A DNA stretch of 64,000 nt from Amycolatopsis sp. NBRC 101858 (GTDB lineage: Bacteria; Actinomycetota; Actinomycetes; Mycobacteriales; Pseudonocardiaceae). Positions 44,901 to 54,354 of the stretch are shown in pieces; position 1 is the stretch's first letter; each line of letters opens with the position of its first letter. A program made the position numbers and the translations under genes. Below the pieces are notes generated by a model. The model was not told the origin of the DNA, did not search any database, and was given only the letters and a program-made list of their open reading frames with translations. The stretch lies in the NCBI RefSeq assembly GCF_030269325.1, contig NZ_BSTD01000002.1:1860001-1924000 (forward strand), written 5' to 3'.

Positions 44901-46648
44901 GGTCGGACCCCCTCCTCGCGCTCCCGCAACCACGCTTCCACCGCGAACACCTGGTGGAGTGCGCCCCACGGGGTGGGCATGCCCTGGATTGCGCCCTCGA
45001 GGACTTCGCGGACCGGCCCGGGCTCGAGGATCCCGTGGTCGGCGGCGACGGATTCGGTGAGCATCCGCCGCAACACCGGCGCCGCCCGGCGGACACCGAG
45101 GTACACGCCACGCGTGTAATCACCCTTGGTCGTGCGGGCCAGCACCGCCGGGGGTACCAGCCCGCTCAGCGCCGCGCGAAGCAACGGCTTGGGCGTCCTC
45201 GGGTCGGCGCGCCGGCGCGCGGGCAGCGCGAGGCAGGCCCGGACCACCTCGGTGTCCATGAACGGGGCGTGCACCTCGACGCCGAACTCGGCGCCGACCG
45301 CCCGGACGGTGCGGAGGGTCAGCGTCTGCTGCCTCACCAGCTCCTGGGTGACCACGTCGCCGGCGTCGAGGTCGTCGTCCTCGGCCAGGTGGTCCGCGGT
45401 CTCCCGGATGTGGGCGGCGAGAGACCGTCTGGCGGCCGGGGTGAGCCACTGCGCCGAAGGACGCCGCCAGTAGGCGATCCGGTCCGCCTCCCAGGACTCC
45501 GCACCGACCGGGCGACCGGCTGCCACGTCCTCCGCGAGGGAGTCCAGGGCCCGGCGCCGGGTCGTCCGGCTGAGCGTGACCGCGCGGCTGACCAGCGCGA
45601 GCGGCGTCCGGCCGCGCAGCCGCGCCCACGCCACGCAGTCGGACCACAGGCGGGTCAGCTCACCGTGCCGCGCGAGGTCCGCGAGGTAGGCGGCCGGAGC
45701 TTTCAGCACGACGTCGCCCCCCTCGCCCGTGAGATGGGCTTGGGAGCCGAATTCGACGGCGCGCGCCAATCGCGTTCTCAGCGCCCCCGTCGCCAGCGAC
45801 GACCCGTGCGGCCAGTCGCCGGTGGGACGCAACACCTGGTAGGGCAGGTGCCGGGGACCCGCGGGCACGAGGTGGTGGCGGATGCCGGTGACACTTCGAG
45901 CGTGCCGCCCTGCGAATTCGATGTCGTCGGTGACCGGGGCGGCGGGATTGACGGAGGTGAAGGAGTCGAGCTCGCCCAGCTCGCCCGCCGCCAGCACCGT
46001 CAAGGACGTCGAGTCCAGGCCACCCGAGAGGTCGAACGTCCACCGATACGGCGACAGGGTGCGGGCCCGTACCGCCGTGGAGAGGGCGGCCCGGAGCCGT
46101 TCGGCGGATTCCGCCATCGTCATTTCCGGTTCGGGGCGCAGAACGGAATAAGGACGCTCGCGGAGGCCAGCCCGGCCGATCGACAAAACGTGCCCAGCCG
46201 GCACCCGGTGGATACCGCGGTACATCGACCGCCCGCGTACCGGTTCGCCCGATTCCGGACAGGCGAGGATCGCCGCCACGGAAATTTCGTCCAATGGCCC
46301 ACCCGCCAGCCGCGCGAGGTCCGAAGAATCGGTGCCGAACCAGACGGCATCCGCCTTCTCGGCAACGAAGAGCGGAAACTGACCGACTGGGTCGGCCAGG
46401 AGGACCGCCCCGGATCGGGTGATCAGGAGACTGGAGTGGCAGCCCGGCCAGCCGTCCGTCGCGCCGACGTCGTTCGAGCGTGATATGGCCTCACAAGCCT
46501 GGGCCAGCTGGGAGTCTGGCACGAAGCTGTGTCCGATGAGGAATAGTGTGCCATCACGGGAGCCCGCCTCTCGGAGGCTGGCCGACAGCGTGCGCGAGAC
46601 AACGTGGGCGAGCCCGGTCGCCCTGGTCCAGCAACCGACGAGGCTCAT
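44897..46648 (-). CDS. lasso peptide macrolactam synthetase (asparagine-synthetase-like, C protein)
   Basis: This 583-residue protein has a degenerate N-terminal glutaminase-like half and an asparagine-synthetase half. The latter has the PP-loop FDLSGGLDSTSLTVL near residue 215, THLTGEGGDVVLKA near 310 and the C-terminal KGDYTRGVYLG and VFAVEAWLRE. It adenylates an Asp or Glu side chain in the precursor core and closes the ring onto the N-terminal amine. ATG 46648 has GGTGA upstream; a GTG eight codons earlier is an alternative. It lies 48 nt downstream of the precursor gene and overlaps the B gene. Confidence 0.92.
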   Translation of the reverse strand: MSLVGCWTRATGLAHVVSRTLSASLREAGSRDGTLFLIGHSFVPDSQLAQACEAISRSNDVGATDGWPGCHSSLLITRSGAVLLADPVGQFPLFVAEKADAVWFGTDSSDLARLAGGPLDEISVAAILACPESGEPVRGRSMYRGIHRVPAGHVLSIGRAGLRERPYSVLRPEPEMTMAESAERLRAALSTAVRARTLSPYRWTFDLSGGLDSTSLTVLAAGELGELDSFTSVNPAAPVTDDIEFAGRHARSVTGIRHHLVPAGPRHLPYQVLRPTGDWPHGSSLATGALRTRLARAVEFGSQAHLTGEGGDVVLKAPAAYLADLARHGELTRLWSDCVAWARLRGRTPLALVSRAVTLSRTTRRRALDSLAEDVAAGRPVGAESWEADRIAYWRRPSAQWLTPAARRSLAAHIRETADHLAEDDDLDAGDVVTQELVRQQTLTLRTVRAVGAEFGVEVHAPFMDTEVVRACLALPARRRADPRTPKPLLRAALSGLVPPAVLARTTKGDYTRGVYLGVRRAAPVLRRMLTESVAADHGILEPGPVREVLEGAIQGMPTPWGALHQVFAVEAWLREREEGVRP

Positions 46649-46696
46649 CGATTCACCACGACGGCACGTCACCTGGGTCCGGCACGGGTTCAGGAA

Positions 46697-46846
46697 CTAG
46701 TCTTCCTGGCCGCTATCGTCCACGCTTCCGTTGCCATTCCCGCGGGTGGTCTTGAAGACCGGACCGAAATCGAATACCGCCGGCGGCTCGTAGTCACCCT
46801 CGGGAACGATGAGGACGGTGTTCGGGTCGACGTCAGCGTCGTTCAC
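46697..46846 (-). CDS. lasso peptide precursor
   Basis: This 49-residue peptide from GTG 46846 (AGGGGG 5 nt upstream) has the leader signature YEPPAVFDFGPVFKTTR, matching the Y.PP.l...G.F...T.G pattern of actinobacterial lasso precursors, with Thr at position -2. The predicted core is GNGNGSVDDSGQED (14 residues): Gly1 as ring amine and Asp8 or Asp9 as ring acid. The tail is short and lacks bulky residues, which is unusual because side chains normally lock the thread. An upstream GTG at 46900 would give a 67-residue form. It is the first gene of the cluster (precursor, cyclase, RRE-protease). Confidence 0.85.
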   Translation of the reverse strand: MNDADVDPNTVLIVPEGDYEPPAVFDFGPVFKTTRGNGNGSVDDSGQED

Positions 46847-47112
46847 GAGTGCCCCCTGATACGTTATGGCGAACCGTCTTCGTCCAGTCACTGTCCGCAC
46901 ATAGTACTGTTGTTCGGGTCGATTGACAAAAAGTCACCCGCACAGGAAGTCGACTTGTCGAACCGGTCGGGTTGAACCAAGCTGTTGCCGAACCGCCCAC
47001 CCCCGGAGCTCCAGAGTCAACAGGCCGGCAGGTCCGCCTTCACCGACTCACTGCCCCTTCCTCTAAGCCGTGTACTCTTCAAATCGAAGCCGATAAGCCA
47101 TCAGGAGGCAGA
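46847..47112. promoter_or_regulatory. divergent promoter region of lasso cluster and ROK gene
   Basis: A 266-nt gap between divergent genes should hold the lasso promoter and the ROK promoter. GATTGACAAAAAGTCA near 46920 resembles a -35-like TTGACA with partial symmetry. No perfect operator was found. Confidence 0.4.
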
Positions 47113-48333
47113 GTGTCGAGCACGGGAGCCACGACCGTGGAGGCCCGGTCCCTGCTGTGGACCCCGTCCGATTCGGTCAAGGACGTCAACCGCCGGAAGG
47201 TCATCCGCGCGGCGATGGCGGATCCCGGGATCACCCAGGTGAGCCTGGCCAAGCGCCTTCTGCTGTCGCAGGGAACCGTCTCCGCGGTGGTCTCGGAACT
47301 CCAGCAAGAGGGCATCTTCCGCGTGCAGAGCGAGGAGGGCGAGCGCGGCAAACGGGTCCGGCTCGGCGCCGTCCGCGGAGTGGCCGTCGGCGTGGAGGTC
47401 AACCACGACCGGATCGCGGTGGCGGCGCGCCGGGTGGACACTTCGGCGGTCGAGTACGAATCCGTGGCCTTCCGCGCCGATCAGGGCAGCAGCAGCTGGG
47501 TCCGGGAGAGCGCCAACCTCATCAAGGAGCTCACGGTGCAAACCGGGCTCGACATCGATCACATCGTCTCGATCGGGGTGGGCATCCCGGCCGCGGTTGA
47601 CCCGCGGACCGCCTTGGTCACCCAGGTCGCCGCCTCGCTCGACTGGGACATCACCGGCAGCGTCCCGGAACGATTCCGCGACCACTTCCGCGATGTGCCC
47701 ATCATCGTGGACAACGAGGCCAACTACGCGGCCTACGGCGAGCACCTGTACGGAGCCGGCCGCGGCGCCGGGACCATGCTGTTCGTCAAGGCGTCCGTCG
47801 GCCTCGGCGCCGGGTTCATCATCGGCGGGCTCATCTACCGGGGACGGCACGGGTACGGCGGGGAGATCGGTCACCTGACCATGGAGCCGGACGGCATTCC
47901 GTGCCGGTGCGGCAACCGCGGCTGCCTGGAGACCCTGGTCGGCGGGGCCCGGCTCCTCGAGCAGGTCCGGCAGGCGTACGCGGGCTATCGCGCCGATCTG
48001 CCGACCAGCGTGGAGGGCATGATCGAGCGGGCCAAGCGCGGCGACGCCGTGTGCCGGCGGGTACTCCAGGACGCCGCCCGGACCATCGGCCTGGCCCTCG
48101 CCCGCGTATGCAACCTGATGAACCCCGAGCTGATCGTGCTCGGCGGCGAACTGGGGAGGGCACCGGAACTCCTGCTCGGGCCCATGATGGACGGGCTACG
48201 GCTCTACGCCCTTCGAGGCATGGTCGAATCGAAGGACCCGGTGAAGATCGTCGGCTCGGACCTCGGTCTCGCCGCCGGGGCGCGGGGAGCGCTCGGATTC
48301 GCCCTCATGACCGACCGCACCATAGAAGCTTGA
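47113..48333 (+). CDS. ROK-family transcriptional regulator
   Basis: This 406-residue protein has an N-terminal winged helix (VSLAKRLLLSQGTVSAVVSE) and a sugar-kinase-like ROK domain. It carries the DNEANYAAYGE block, GAGFIIGGLIYRGRHG, GEIGHLTMEPDG and the zinc motif CRCGNRGCLET. ROK repressors bind a sugar or sugar phosphate. The GTG start follows AGGAGG, preferred over the longer reading from 46972. It is divergent from the lasso precursor and 451 nt upstream of the GT-B-like gene in the same direction, so it may control either. Confidence 0.88.
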   Translation: MSSTGATTVEARSLLWTPSDSVKDVNRRKVIRAAMADPGITQVSLAKRLLLSQGTVSAVVSELQQEGIFRVQSEEGERGKRVRLGAVRGVAVGVEVNHDRIAVAARRVDTSAVEYESVAFRADQGSSSWVRESANLIKELTVQTGLDIDHIVSIGVGIPAAVDPRTALVTQVAASLDWDITGSVPERFRDHFRDVPIIVDNEANYAAYGEHLYGAGRGAGTMLFVKASVGLGAGFIIGGLIYRGRHGYGGEIGHLTMEPDGIPCRCGNRGCLETLVGGARLLEQVRQAYAGYRADLPTSVEGMIERAKRGDAVCRRVLQDAARTIGLALARVCNLMNPELIVLGGELGRAPELLLGPMMDGLRLYALRGMVESKDPVKIVGSDLGLAAGARGALGFALMTDRTIEA

Positions 48334-48784
48334 GCAAGCCTTAAGGCACGACCTTCTTGACTTCAATTTGAAGCAACGTAGACTTTTGTCAGAGGCTCAC
48401 AGTTATCGGGTCCGAAGTTGGGAACGATGGCCATGCGGTACCAGGACGCCATAAGCGACCTCTCGCCGTGGATCCGTCGGCTTGCCGGTAGCTGACAGAC
48501 GGACGGGTGTACGACCGGGTCGAAGCAACGAACACTTCGATTCGATGGTCGGACGTCATGAAAGGTGCCATGCGATGGACGTCCCCCCACTTCACCTCAT
48601 GACGACGGGTTCTTCGTCCGGCGGCATCCGCCGCTTCGCTGGCCGCTACTTGCCGAAGGCCTCCGCCACTTCGCGCCACCGCCCCGCACCGAAGCTCGGT
48701 CGCGGCTGGATCAAGCCACCGTCGGCGGCCACGACGGTCAGCCGCGAGGTGGAGACCGAGGCTCGGGAGGAACGCTGGAACACG
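48334..48784. other. gap with near-palindromic promoter sequence
   Basis: About 450 nt. CTTCAATTTGAAG (near 48360-48378, close to the ROK stop) is an almost perfect palindrome in AT-rich DNA and could be a ROK operator. The rest is arginine-rich in every frame with no supported gene. Confidence 0.4.
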
Positions 48785-49957
48785 ATGGACATCGAGCGCA
48801 CGGTCTTGGTGGCCGTGCACACGATCACCAGCCTGATCCGGCTGGAGGACATCGTTCTCCCGCTCGAGGACGATCCGCGCGTGCAACTGGTCTACACCCA
48901 GGTGCCCGACCAGTTCGGTGAGGGCGTCGAAACCCGGCTGCGGGACATGGAGGTCCGGGTCCTCTCCTGGGGGGAAGCGACCAGGCGGAAGTTCGACCTG
49001 GTCGTCGCGGCGAGCCTGCACCGCCTCGGCGACCTGCCGGCCACCGCGAGGTTCGCCGCGCCGCACGGGGCCGGGTACAACAAGCTCTGGCCCGCGTGGG
49101 CGTGGCCCGGGCTGAAGGACGACCGGCCGGTGTACGGCCTGGACCGGGCGTCGTTGCTCGACGACGACGGCCAGCCGATCGTCGACGCGTTGCTGCTCCC
49201 CCACCCCGCCCACCTGTCCACCCTGTCGCGCCAGTGCCCCGAAGCGGTGCCGTACGCGGTGGTGGCCGGCGACCCGTGTTACGACCGGTTGCTCGTCTGC
49301 CGGGCGCACCGCGAGCACTACCGCGAACGGCTCGGCATCCGTGACGCGCAGACCCTCGTGGCCGTGTCGTCGACGTGGGGGCCCCGCTCACTGCTGGCGA
49401 TGAACCACGACCTGCCCCGGCGGCTGGCGAGCGAGCTCCCGGCCAACCACCGGGTGATCGCCACAGTGCATCCGGCCGTATGGGCGCAGCACGGCGCCCG
49501 GCAGGTCCGGAACAGGTTCCGCGAGGCGCACGCGGCCGGGCTCGACGTGGTCGACACCTACGAGGACTGGCGAGGCCTCTTGGCGGCCGCCGACTTTCTC
49601 GTCGCGGACCACGGCTCACTCTCGGCGTACGCGGCCGGCGCGGGAATCCCCGTGCTGCTGAGCCACTTCGCGGACGGCGAGGTGGACCCGGACTCGATCG
49701 TGGCCGAACTGGCCCGGAACAGTCCGCTGCTGGATTCCCAGGCCCCGCTGGTCGGTCAGCTGACCGCCGCGCGGGAGGCGCAACCCGCCCAGTGGCGGGC
49801 CGTCCACGACCGGCTGGCCGCCCGGCAGGGAGTGTCGGCCGAGATCGTCCGGGAAACGCTCTACCGCAAGCTTTCCCTGACCGAGTTGCCACAGCCAGCC
49901 CGGTGGCCGCTGGTGCCGCCGCCGCAGCTGATCAGGGACAACCGGCGCAGCCCGTAA
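48785..49957 (+). CDS. GT-B-fold protein resembling CDP-glycerol/polyol transferases
   Basis: This 390-residue protein has an N-terminal Rossmann-like half (VLVAVHTITSLIRLEDIVLP) and a C-terminal half with VAVSSTWGPRSLLAMNHDLP, HRVIATVHPAVWAQHG and LLAAADFLVADHGSLSAYAA. The STWG.RSL...., HP.vW and D.....DhGS...YA segments are those of CDP-glycerol glycerophosphotransferase-like and epimerase-like GT-B proteins, where the His-Pro and the Asp-His/Gly-Ser turn hold the nucleotide. It may modify a lasso product or a wall polymer; the neighbourhood favours the first, weakly. The start is uncertain: ATG 48785 has GGAGG at 15 nt, and an in-frame GTG 36 nt upstream is possible. Confidence 0.65.
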   Translation: MDIERTVLVAVHTITSLIRLEDIVLPLEDDPRVQLVYTQVPDQFGEGVETRLRDMEVRVLSWGEATRRKFDLVVAASLHRLGDLPATARFAAPHGAGYNKLWPAWAWPGLKDDRPVYGLDRASLLDDDGQPIVDALLLPHPAHLSTLSRQCPEAVPYAVVAGDPCYDRLLVCRAHREHYRERLGIRDAQTLVAVSSTWGPRSLLAMNHDLPRRLASELPANHRVIATVHPAVWAQHGARQVRNRFREAHAAGLDVVDTYEDWRGLLAAADFLVADHGSLSAYAAGAGIPVLLSHFADGEVDPDSIVAELARNSPLLDSQAPLVGQLTAAREAQPAQWRAVHDRLAARQGVSAEIVRETLYRKLSLTELPQPARWPLVPPPQLIRDNRRSP

Positions 49958-49985
49958 CTCCCACATCGGGAGCCGGGCTAGTACT

Positions 49986-50430
49986 TCAGCCGCACTTCGT
50001 TAGGTGGGTGACGTCGTCGATAGTGGCTGGTTTGGCGCGGTGTTGGTGGCGTCGGCGCCAGCGCGACCACGCCCAGACATAAGCCTGGGCGGGAAATCGG
50101 GTCAGGTGTGCCAGGAGACGGCGGATTTCGGCGAGGGTGACGGCGAGGTAGGTGTGGGCCAGCATGGCCACAGTGACGTGCCGATACTAAGCGTCGTGTC
50201 GGCGGACCTGGTAGTGGTCGAGACCGACTTCGTTTTTGGCGGTCTGGAAGCATTCCTCGATGGCCCAGCGGGCTCCCGCGACGCGAACGAGCTCGGCGTC
50301 GTCGGTGCCCTCCAGGCCGCAGCAGAGATAGTAGGCGAGCTCGGGTTCCTTGTCGGCAGCGGTGATCTGACGTCGGATGAGCAGTCATCGTGTCCAGCCG
50401 GGCGGGGTGTGTTCGCCAGCGGGAAGTGAC
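49986..50430 (-). pseudogene. IS701-family transposase, 3' remnant with nonsense codon
   Basis: The minus strand reads RWAIEECFQTAKNEVGLDHY and QVRRHDA, then TAG at 50187-50189 where relatives have Trp (DAWYRHVTLAML). It then continues YRHVTVAMLAHTYLAVTLAE to a stop at 49986-49988. WAIEECFQ.AK.E.GLD.Y..R is the C-terminal signature of IS701-type transposases. The N-terminal two thirds are gone, so it is not active. Inverted repeats were not found. Confidence 0.75.
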
Positions 50431-50816
50431 GACTGACGCCAGCGCCGCTTCTGCGTGTTCACGGAGGAGCTGTCGTTGCCGGGGCGCCAGCTGCTACATA
50501 CAGCCGACGGCAGGTGGGCGTCGTGCTGCTTCGGCGCTCAGCAGGCCCTCGGCGCGGCTTCACCGGCCGCTGACAACCGTCGCGGCCGCCACCTTCACGA
50601 CTGCGCCAAGAACTGACGTCGGGACCACCTGGCGAGTGGGATCCGGAGCGGAACGTGGATTCAGCTACGCGACGCGGGCTTCTCTCGATCGAGTGGCATG
50701 TGTCGCGTTACCGCGGGCGCAGTGAAGGCGTTCCTGGCCAAAGACAAGCCAGAGTTCGCCGGCCGGTGACGATCGCCGGTGTGGCCTCGCCCGGTCGGAC
50801 CACACCGGCCGCGCCG
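50431..50816. other. gap without a recognised gene
   Basis: About 385 nt between the IS701 remnant and the OLD gene stop. A short plus frame ends AVKAFLAKDKPEFAGR, which may be the tail of a lost gene. No repeat or promoter stands out. Confidence 0.35.
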
Positions 50817-52691
50817 CTAGAGCAGGCCGTTGAGACGGTTGAACAGGGCCTGAAACCGCATGCGGGTTGGCTCGTCGATCTCGTCGAGCAGCTTCCCGGG
50901 CGAGCGCATCAGGTGATTCGCCGGCTGAAAGTGATCGAACCGGCCGCCGTGGAGCGCTTCAACCTGCTTGACGATCCGGCCACCGCCGTTGAGCCGCGAC
51001 TTCGCGAACCTGCCCACCTTCGACGCGTTCAGCAGCTTGAGGTACCAGGCGACGTCGAACAGGTCCTCGATGTCGGCCTCGGCGGTGCCGGTGATCTCGG
51101 TCAGATACACCAGACGTCGGTCCTCGAGCAGGCCACGGCTGGCCAGCTGTGCGATCCGCTGGTTTCCACCGGCGGCGACGTCCATCAGGACCGCCACCTT
51201 GAGCTCGCTGCCGCCCATCAGCGACACGAACGCAGGAACCTTGTCCAACCCACCGGCCGGCGTGATCGTCCAACGCGGGTCAAGCGGCGTGCCGCCCGCC
51301 CGCCGGATCACGTCGCTCATCACCGCCAGGTACACCACGTCGGCCGGGCCCTCGACCAGCAGCTGGTTCGGGCCGATGATCAGCGTCTGGGTCATATCGA
51401 TGCCGAGTGCGCCGAGCAACGGGAAGACGGTCTCGGGGCGGGCCTTCCAGATGTCCTGGCTGACCTTCGTGCCTTCGTTGTCCACGTCCTCGACGGTCCG
51501 ACACTGCTCCAGCTTGTTCGGCTGGATCATGAACAGGGAGTGCGTGCTGTACACGACCTGGTGGTGTGGCGCGAGCCGTTCCTCGATGTAGCGCAGCAGG
51601 TCGGCCTGAGCCTTGGCGTGCAGGTTCAGCCCTGGCTCGTCGAGCAAGATGATCCGCCGTCGGCCGGTGCCGCTGGTGTACTCGGAGAAGGCCGCGAGGA
51701 ACGAGAAGAACCAGATGAAGCCTTTCGACCGGCCCTCCATCCCCAAGGTCACGCGGTGCTTCGCGTTCTTGATGCGGATGTGCAGCCACGGATCGGGAAG
51801 CGGAACCGACGGGTTCTGCGGGTTGGGCTTGGACCGGAACTCGATGTCGAGCTCGACCGAGAGGCTCGGGTTTTGGGTCCAGTAGTCGAAGAGCTGGTCG
51901 GTGAGCTCGTTGGCCGCCGCCTCCAGCGCGGCCTTGCGGCTCTCGTAGGAGTCCGCGGTGAACTCCGCAGACTCGACGCCGGCCAGCTTCAGCAGGGACA
52001 GCGCCGTGCGCTCCTGCGGTCCCAACTCTGCCTCGTCGATGGTCTGCAGCCGAGTAATCGACACCTCTCCCGGCAGCACGCTGTACTCGTCGAAGTACTG
52101 GAAGTCGGGAATTCTGGACCGCAGAACCTTTCGGATGTCAGCCCCGAGGTCGCGCTCGGCAAGGTCATTGGCTAGTTGGACAGCAGCTTCCGCTTCGCTG
52201 TCCGCGCGAAGTGCCGTGATCAAGTGCTCGACGGTCGTGGCGTCGGCGTAACGGCTGACGTCAAGGCCTGCCTTGGTGACCAGGTGGCGCGCGGCGCCAA
52301 GCGGGTTCGAGATAGCCGATTCCCAGTAGAACCACTTGGCGTCGTACTTGCGGCCGACGGTGACAACGTCGGCGCGAAGCGCGTCGGCACCAAAGTCCTG
52401 GGTAACCGCATCGATGTCCGCCTGCTCGAGCTGGAAGGTCACGGTCACCGGCTTCGCCGAGGTGATCGCGGCCTTGTCACGGGAACGGTAACGACGCGGG
52501 TAGTCCCGCAGTTCGTTGAAGTTGGTCGGGTGCCCGCTGGAGAGCGGGTCCACGCGGTACAACGCCTCGAGCACTGCGGTCTTGCCGGACTCGTTCTTCC
52601 CAACGAGGGCGGTGACATCACCGTTCAGGGTGAATTCACCCGAATCGGTGACGCTCTTGAATTTTGTAATGTGGGCGGACAGCAGACGCAT
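50817..52691 (-). CDS. OLD-family ATP-dependent endonuclease (AAA + TOPRIM)
   Basis: This 624-residue protein has an ABC/SMC-like ATPase: Walker A ALVGKNESGKTAVLEAL near residue 30-42, a long helical insert, Walker B RRIILLDEPGLNLHAK, and the H-loop VVYSTHSLFM. The C-terminal TOPRIM domain has QLLVEGPADVVYL (catalytic Glu) and KVAVLMDVAAGGN (DxD-like). OLD nucleases act against phage. Those paired with a UvrD-like helicase form Gabija; no such helicase is next to this gene, so it is best called a class 1-type solitary OLD protein. The ATG at 52691 is the obvious start. Genes on either side are remnants. Confidence 0.88.
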   Translation of the reverse strand: MRLLSAHITKFKSVTDSGEFTLNGDVTALVGKNESGKTAVLEALYRVDPLSSGHPTNFNELRDYPRRYRSRDKAAITSAKPVTVTFQLEQADIDAVTQDFGADALRADVVTVGRKYDAKWFYWESAISNPLGAARHLVTKAGLDVSRYADATTVEHLITALRADSEAEAAVQLANDLAERDLGADIRKVLRSRIPDFQYFDEYSVLPGEVSITRLQTIDEAELGPQERTALSLLKLAGVESAEFTADSYESRKAALEAAANELTDQLFDYWTQNPSLSVELDIEFRSKPNPQNPSVPLPDPWLHIRIKNAKHRVTLGMEGRSKGFIWFFSFLAAFSEYTSGTGRRRIILLDEPGLNLHAKAQADLLRYIEERLAPHHQVVYSTHSLFMIQPNKLEQCRTVEDVDNEGTKVSQDIWKARPETVFPLLGALGIDMTQTLIIGPNQLLVEGPADVVYLAVMSDVIRRAGGTPLDPRWTITPAGGLDKVPAFVSLMGGSELKVAVLMDVAAGGNQRIAQLASRGLLEDRRLVYLTEITGTAEADIEDLFDVAWYLKLLNASKVGRFAKSRLNGGGRIVKQVEALHGGRFDHFQPANHLMRSPGKLLDEIDEPTRMRFQALFNRLNGLL

Positions 52692-52871
52692 CGACGCTCT
52701 CTTTCTGCAACGACCTCTAAGGAGGGCTGCCCCGACCAGCGGTACACAGGCTACGCCGTTCGCGCCGTAATCGCTAAGCCATTTCGTCGCTGCCTCACAC
52801 CCGCAAACGGCGTCCCGGCCGACGAGAGGGGCCAGTCTGCCCTCACCCGGCCCGGCCACATGGCAGCCGGC

Positions 52872-53400
52872 CTACTCCCAGGCGTAGAAGCCGCGGCCGG
52901 TCTTGCGGCCCAGCTCCCCCGCGGCCACCTTGCTGCGCAGCAGCTGCAGCAACGCGAACCACTTCCCGAGCGTATGGTGCAGGTACTCGGCGAAGACCAT
53001 CCGCACGTCCAAGCCGACGAGGTCGGTGGAGCGCAACATACCCACCGAGTGCCGGTAACCCAGCTCGATCGCATTGTCGATCGCCTCCGCGCCGGCGACT
53101 CCCTCTTCCAGCATCCGGATCGCCTCCACCCCCAGCAGGACGCCGCGGCGGCTGGCAGCGAAGCCCGGCAAGTCGCGGACGGCGACTCGGCCTTGCTGAG
53201 GTCCCGGACGCGGCCCATCACCTCTTCGGCGGTCTCGGGGCGTACATCACCTCGACCAGGTTCGAAGCCGGCACGGGGTTGAAGAAGTGCATACCGAGGA
53301 ACCGGCCGGGCAACCGCAAAGCGCGCCCAGCTCGGCGACCGACAGCGAACTCGTGTAACTGGCCAACATCCCATGGTCGCCGATCACTGGCGAAAGACCG
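52872..53400 (-). pseudogene. 3-hydroxyacyl-CoA dehydrogenase, broken and 5'-truncated
   Basis: The pieces LASYTSSLSVAELGA, then LPGRFLGMHFFNPVPASNLV in a second frame, then TPETAEEV-type helix, then PGFAASRRGVLLGVEAIRML and ELGRKTGRGFYAWE in a third, are ordered parts of 3-hydroxybutyryl-CoA dehydrogenase. At least two shifts separate them and the NAD-binding start is missing. Enzyme activity is lost. Confidence 0.8.
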
Positions 53401-53668
53401 TGCGAGAACTGTTCACCTGCCCAACCGATCACTCACCGCCGCCAAGCAAGCAGCGTCACCCGACGCGACGGCAAGAGCCGTCCAGCTCCCCGGCGTGCGG
53501 CAACAAGCGCTGGTATCGGCATACGGGCCTAGTTCCGCTGGGGGGCGGGTAGCTTGCCCTTCGGTCAAGCGTCGTGGCGCCCCTCTGAGTAACCCACCGT
53601 GATCAGCACAGAGAGGCGATTGGATCTTGCGCTATTGAGCGCCCTCTTGCACCTGACTGGGGGACGAC

Positions 53669-54334
53669 TCAGGGGTAAGGCCTGACAATAGGGCAAGTCT
53701 GAAGGACCGGAGGGATGCGGCAACGTTTGGTTACCCACGAGTGGAGGTCGGGGTCGATATAGGTCAGCAGCTGGTAGGCGTCGTGCATGCGGTCACGCAA
53801 CTCCTTGTTCCAGATCGGCTCATGGTGTGCGATCCGGTTACGGAAGTCGTGAAGACGCGAGACCGGCCCCGCGACAGTCGAAAGCCGCTTATCCGGGGCA
53901 TACGGGAACCCGCGGGCAAGGCTCGGCCACAGCGACGTCTGGTACTGGTTGGCGAGCAGGAACCGCCAGAAGCCGAATGACAGCTCGGTGATGGTCTGTC
54001 CATCACTAGGCATCTTGTGTTTGTTCTCCACGCGTCGGCGTGCTTTCTTGATGTCTTCACGCGCCTGCCGGTCCAAGATGTAGTGATGATCATCGAGCCA
54101 GGAGCCGGTGCGGTTCTTTCGCCGGTGCTCGCGTTCGAGTCGCGTCGCCATGGTGTTACGCAACGCGACCTCAAGGTGACTCATAGTTTCCCAGAAGCTG
54201 GCACTGGCCAGCGAGTTCCAGGCGTACAGGTCGAGAGCGGCGTCGGGATCATACTGGCAGGCCGCGAGGTAGACCGCCATCCGCGGGCTGCCGAGTATGG
54301 TCAGGACGGAGCCGCCCGGTTGATTTGCCGTCAT
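53669..54334 (-). CDS. AbiF/Abi_2-like HEPN protein
   Basis: This 221-residue protein starts with a segment typical of Abi_2 proteins (NSLASASFWETMSHLEVALR). It ends with a HEPN RNase motif RNRIAHHEPIWN (R..xxxxH, about 165-171) after RLHDF. Such proteins (AbiD/AbiF) cause abortive infection by cutting RNA, and abiF-like genes are reported to occur with a structured RNA. A structured, terminator-ended stretch lies just upstream (54355-54466), as expected for that arrangement. Start ATG 54334. No other defence partner is adjacent. Confidence 0.8.
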   Translation of the reverse strand: MTANQPGGSVLTILGSPRMAVYLAACQYDPDAALDLYAWNSLASASFWETMSHLEVALRNTMATRLEREHRRKNRTGSWLDDHHYILDRQAREDIKKARRRVENKHKMPSDGQTITELSFGFWRFLLANQYQTSLWPSLARGFPYAPDKRLSTVAGPVSRLHDFRNRIAHHEPIWNKELRDRMHDAYQLLTYIDPDLHSWVTKRCRIPPVLQTCPIVRPYP

Positions 54335-54354
54335 CGTCTCGGGTACACTCCTCG

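Noticed and set aside
46972..47112. Longer N-terminus of the ROK regulator
   Set aside because: The GTG at 47113 has AGGAGG at ideal spacing and the extra residues are not part of the winged helix.
50817..52691. Calling the OLD protein part of a Gabija system
   Set aside because: No UvrD-like GajB gene is adjacent; only remnants flank it.
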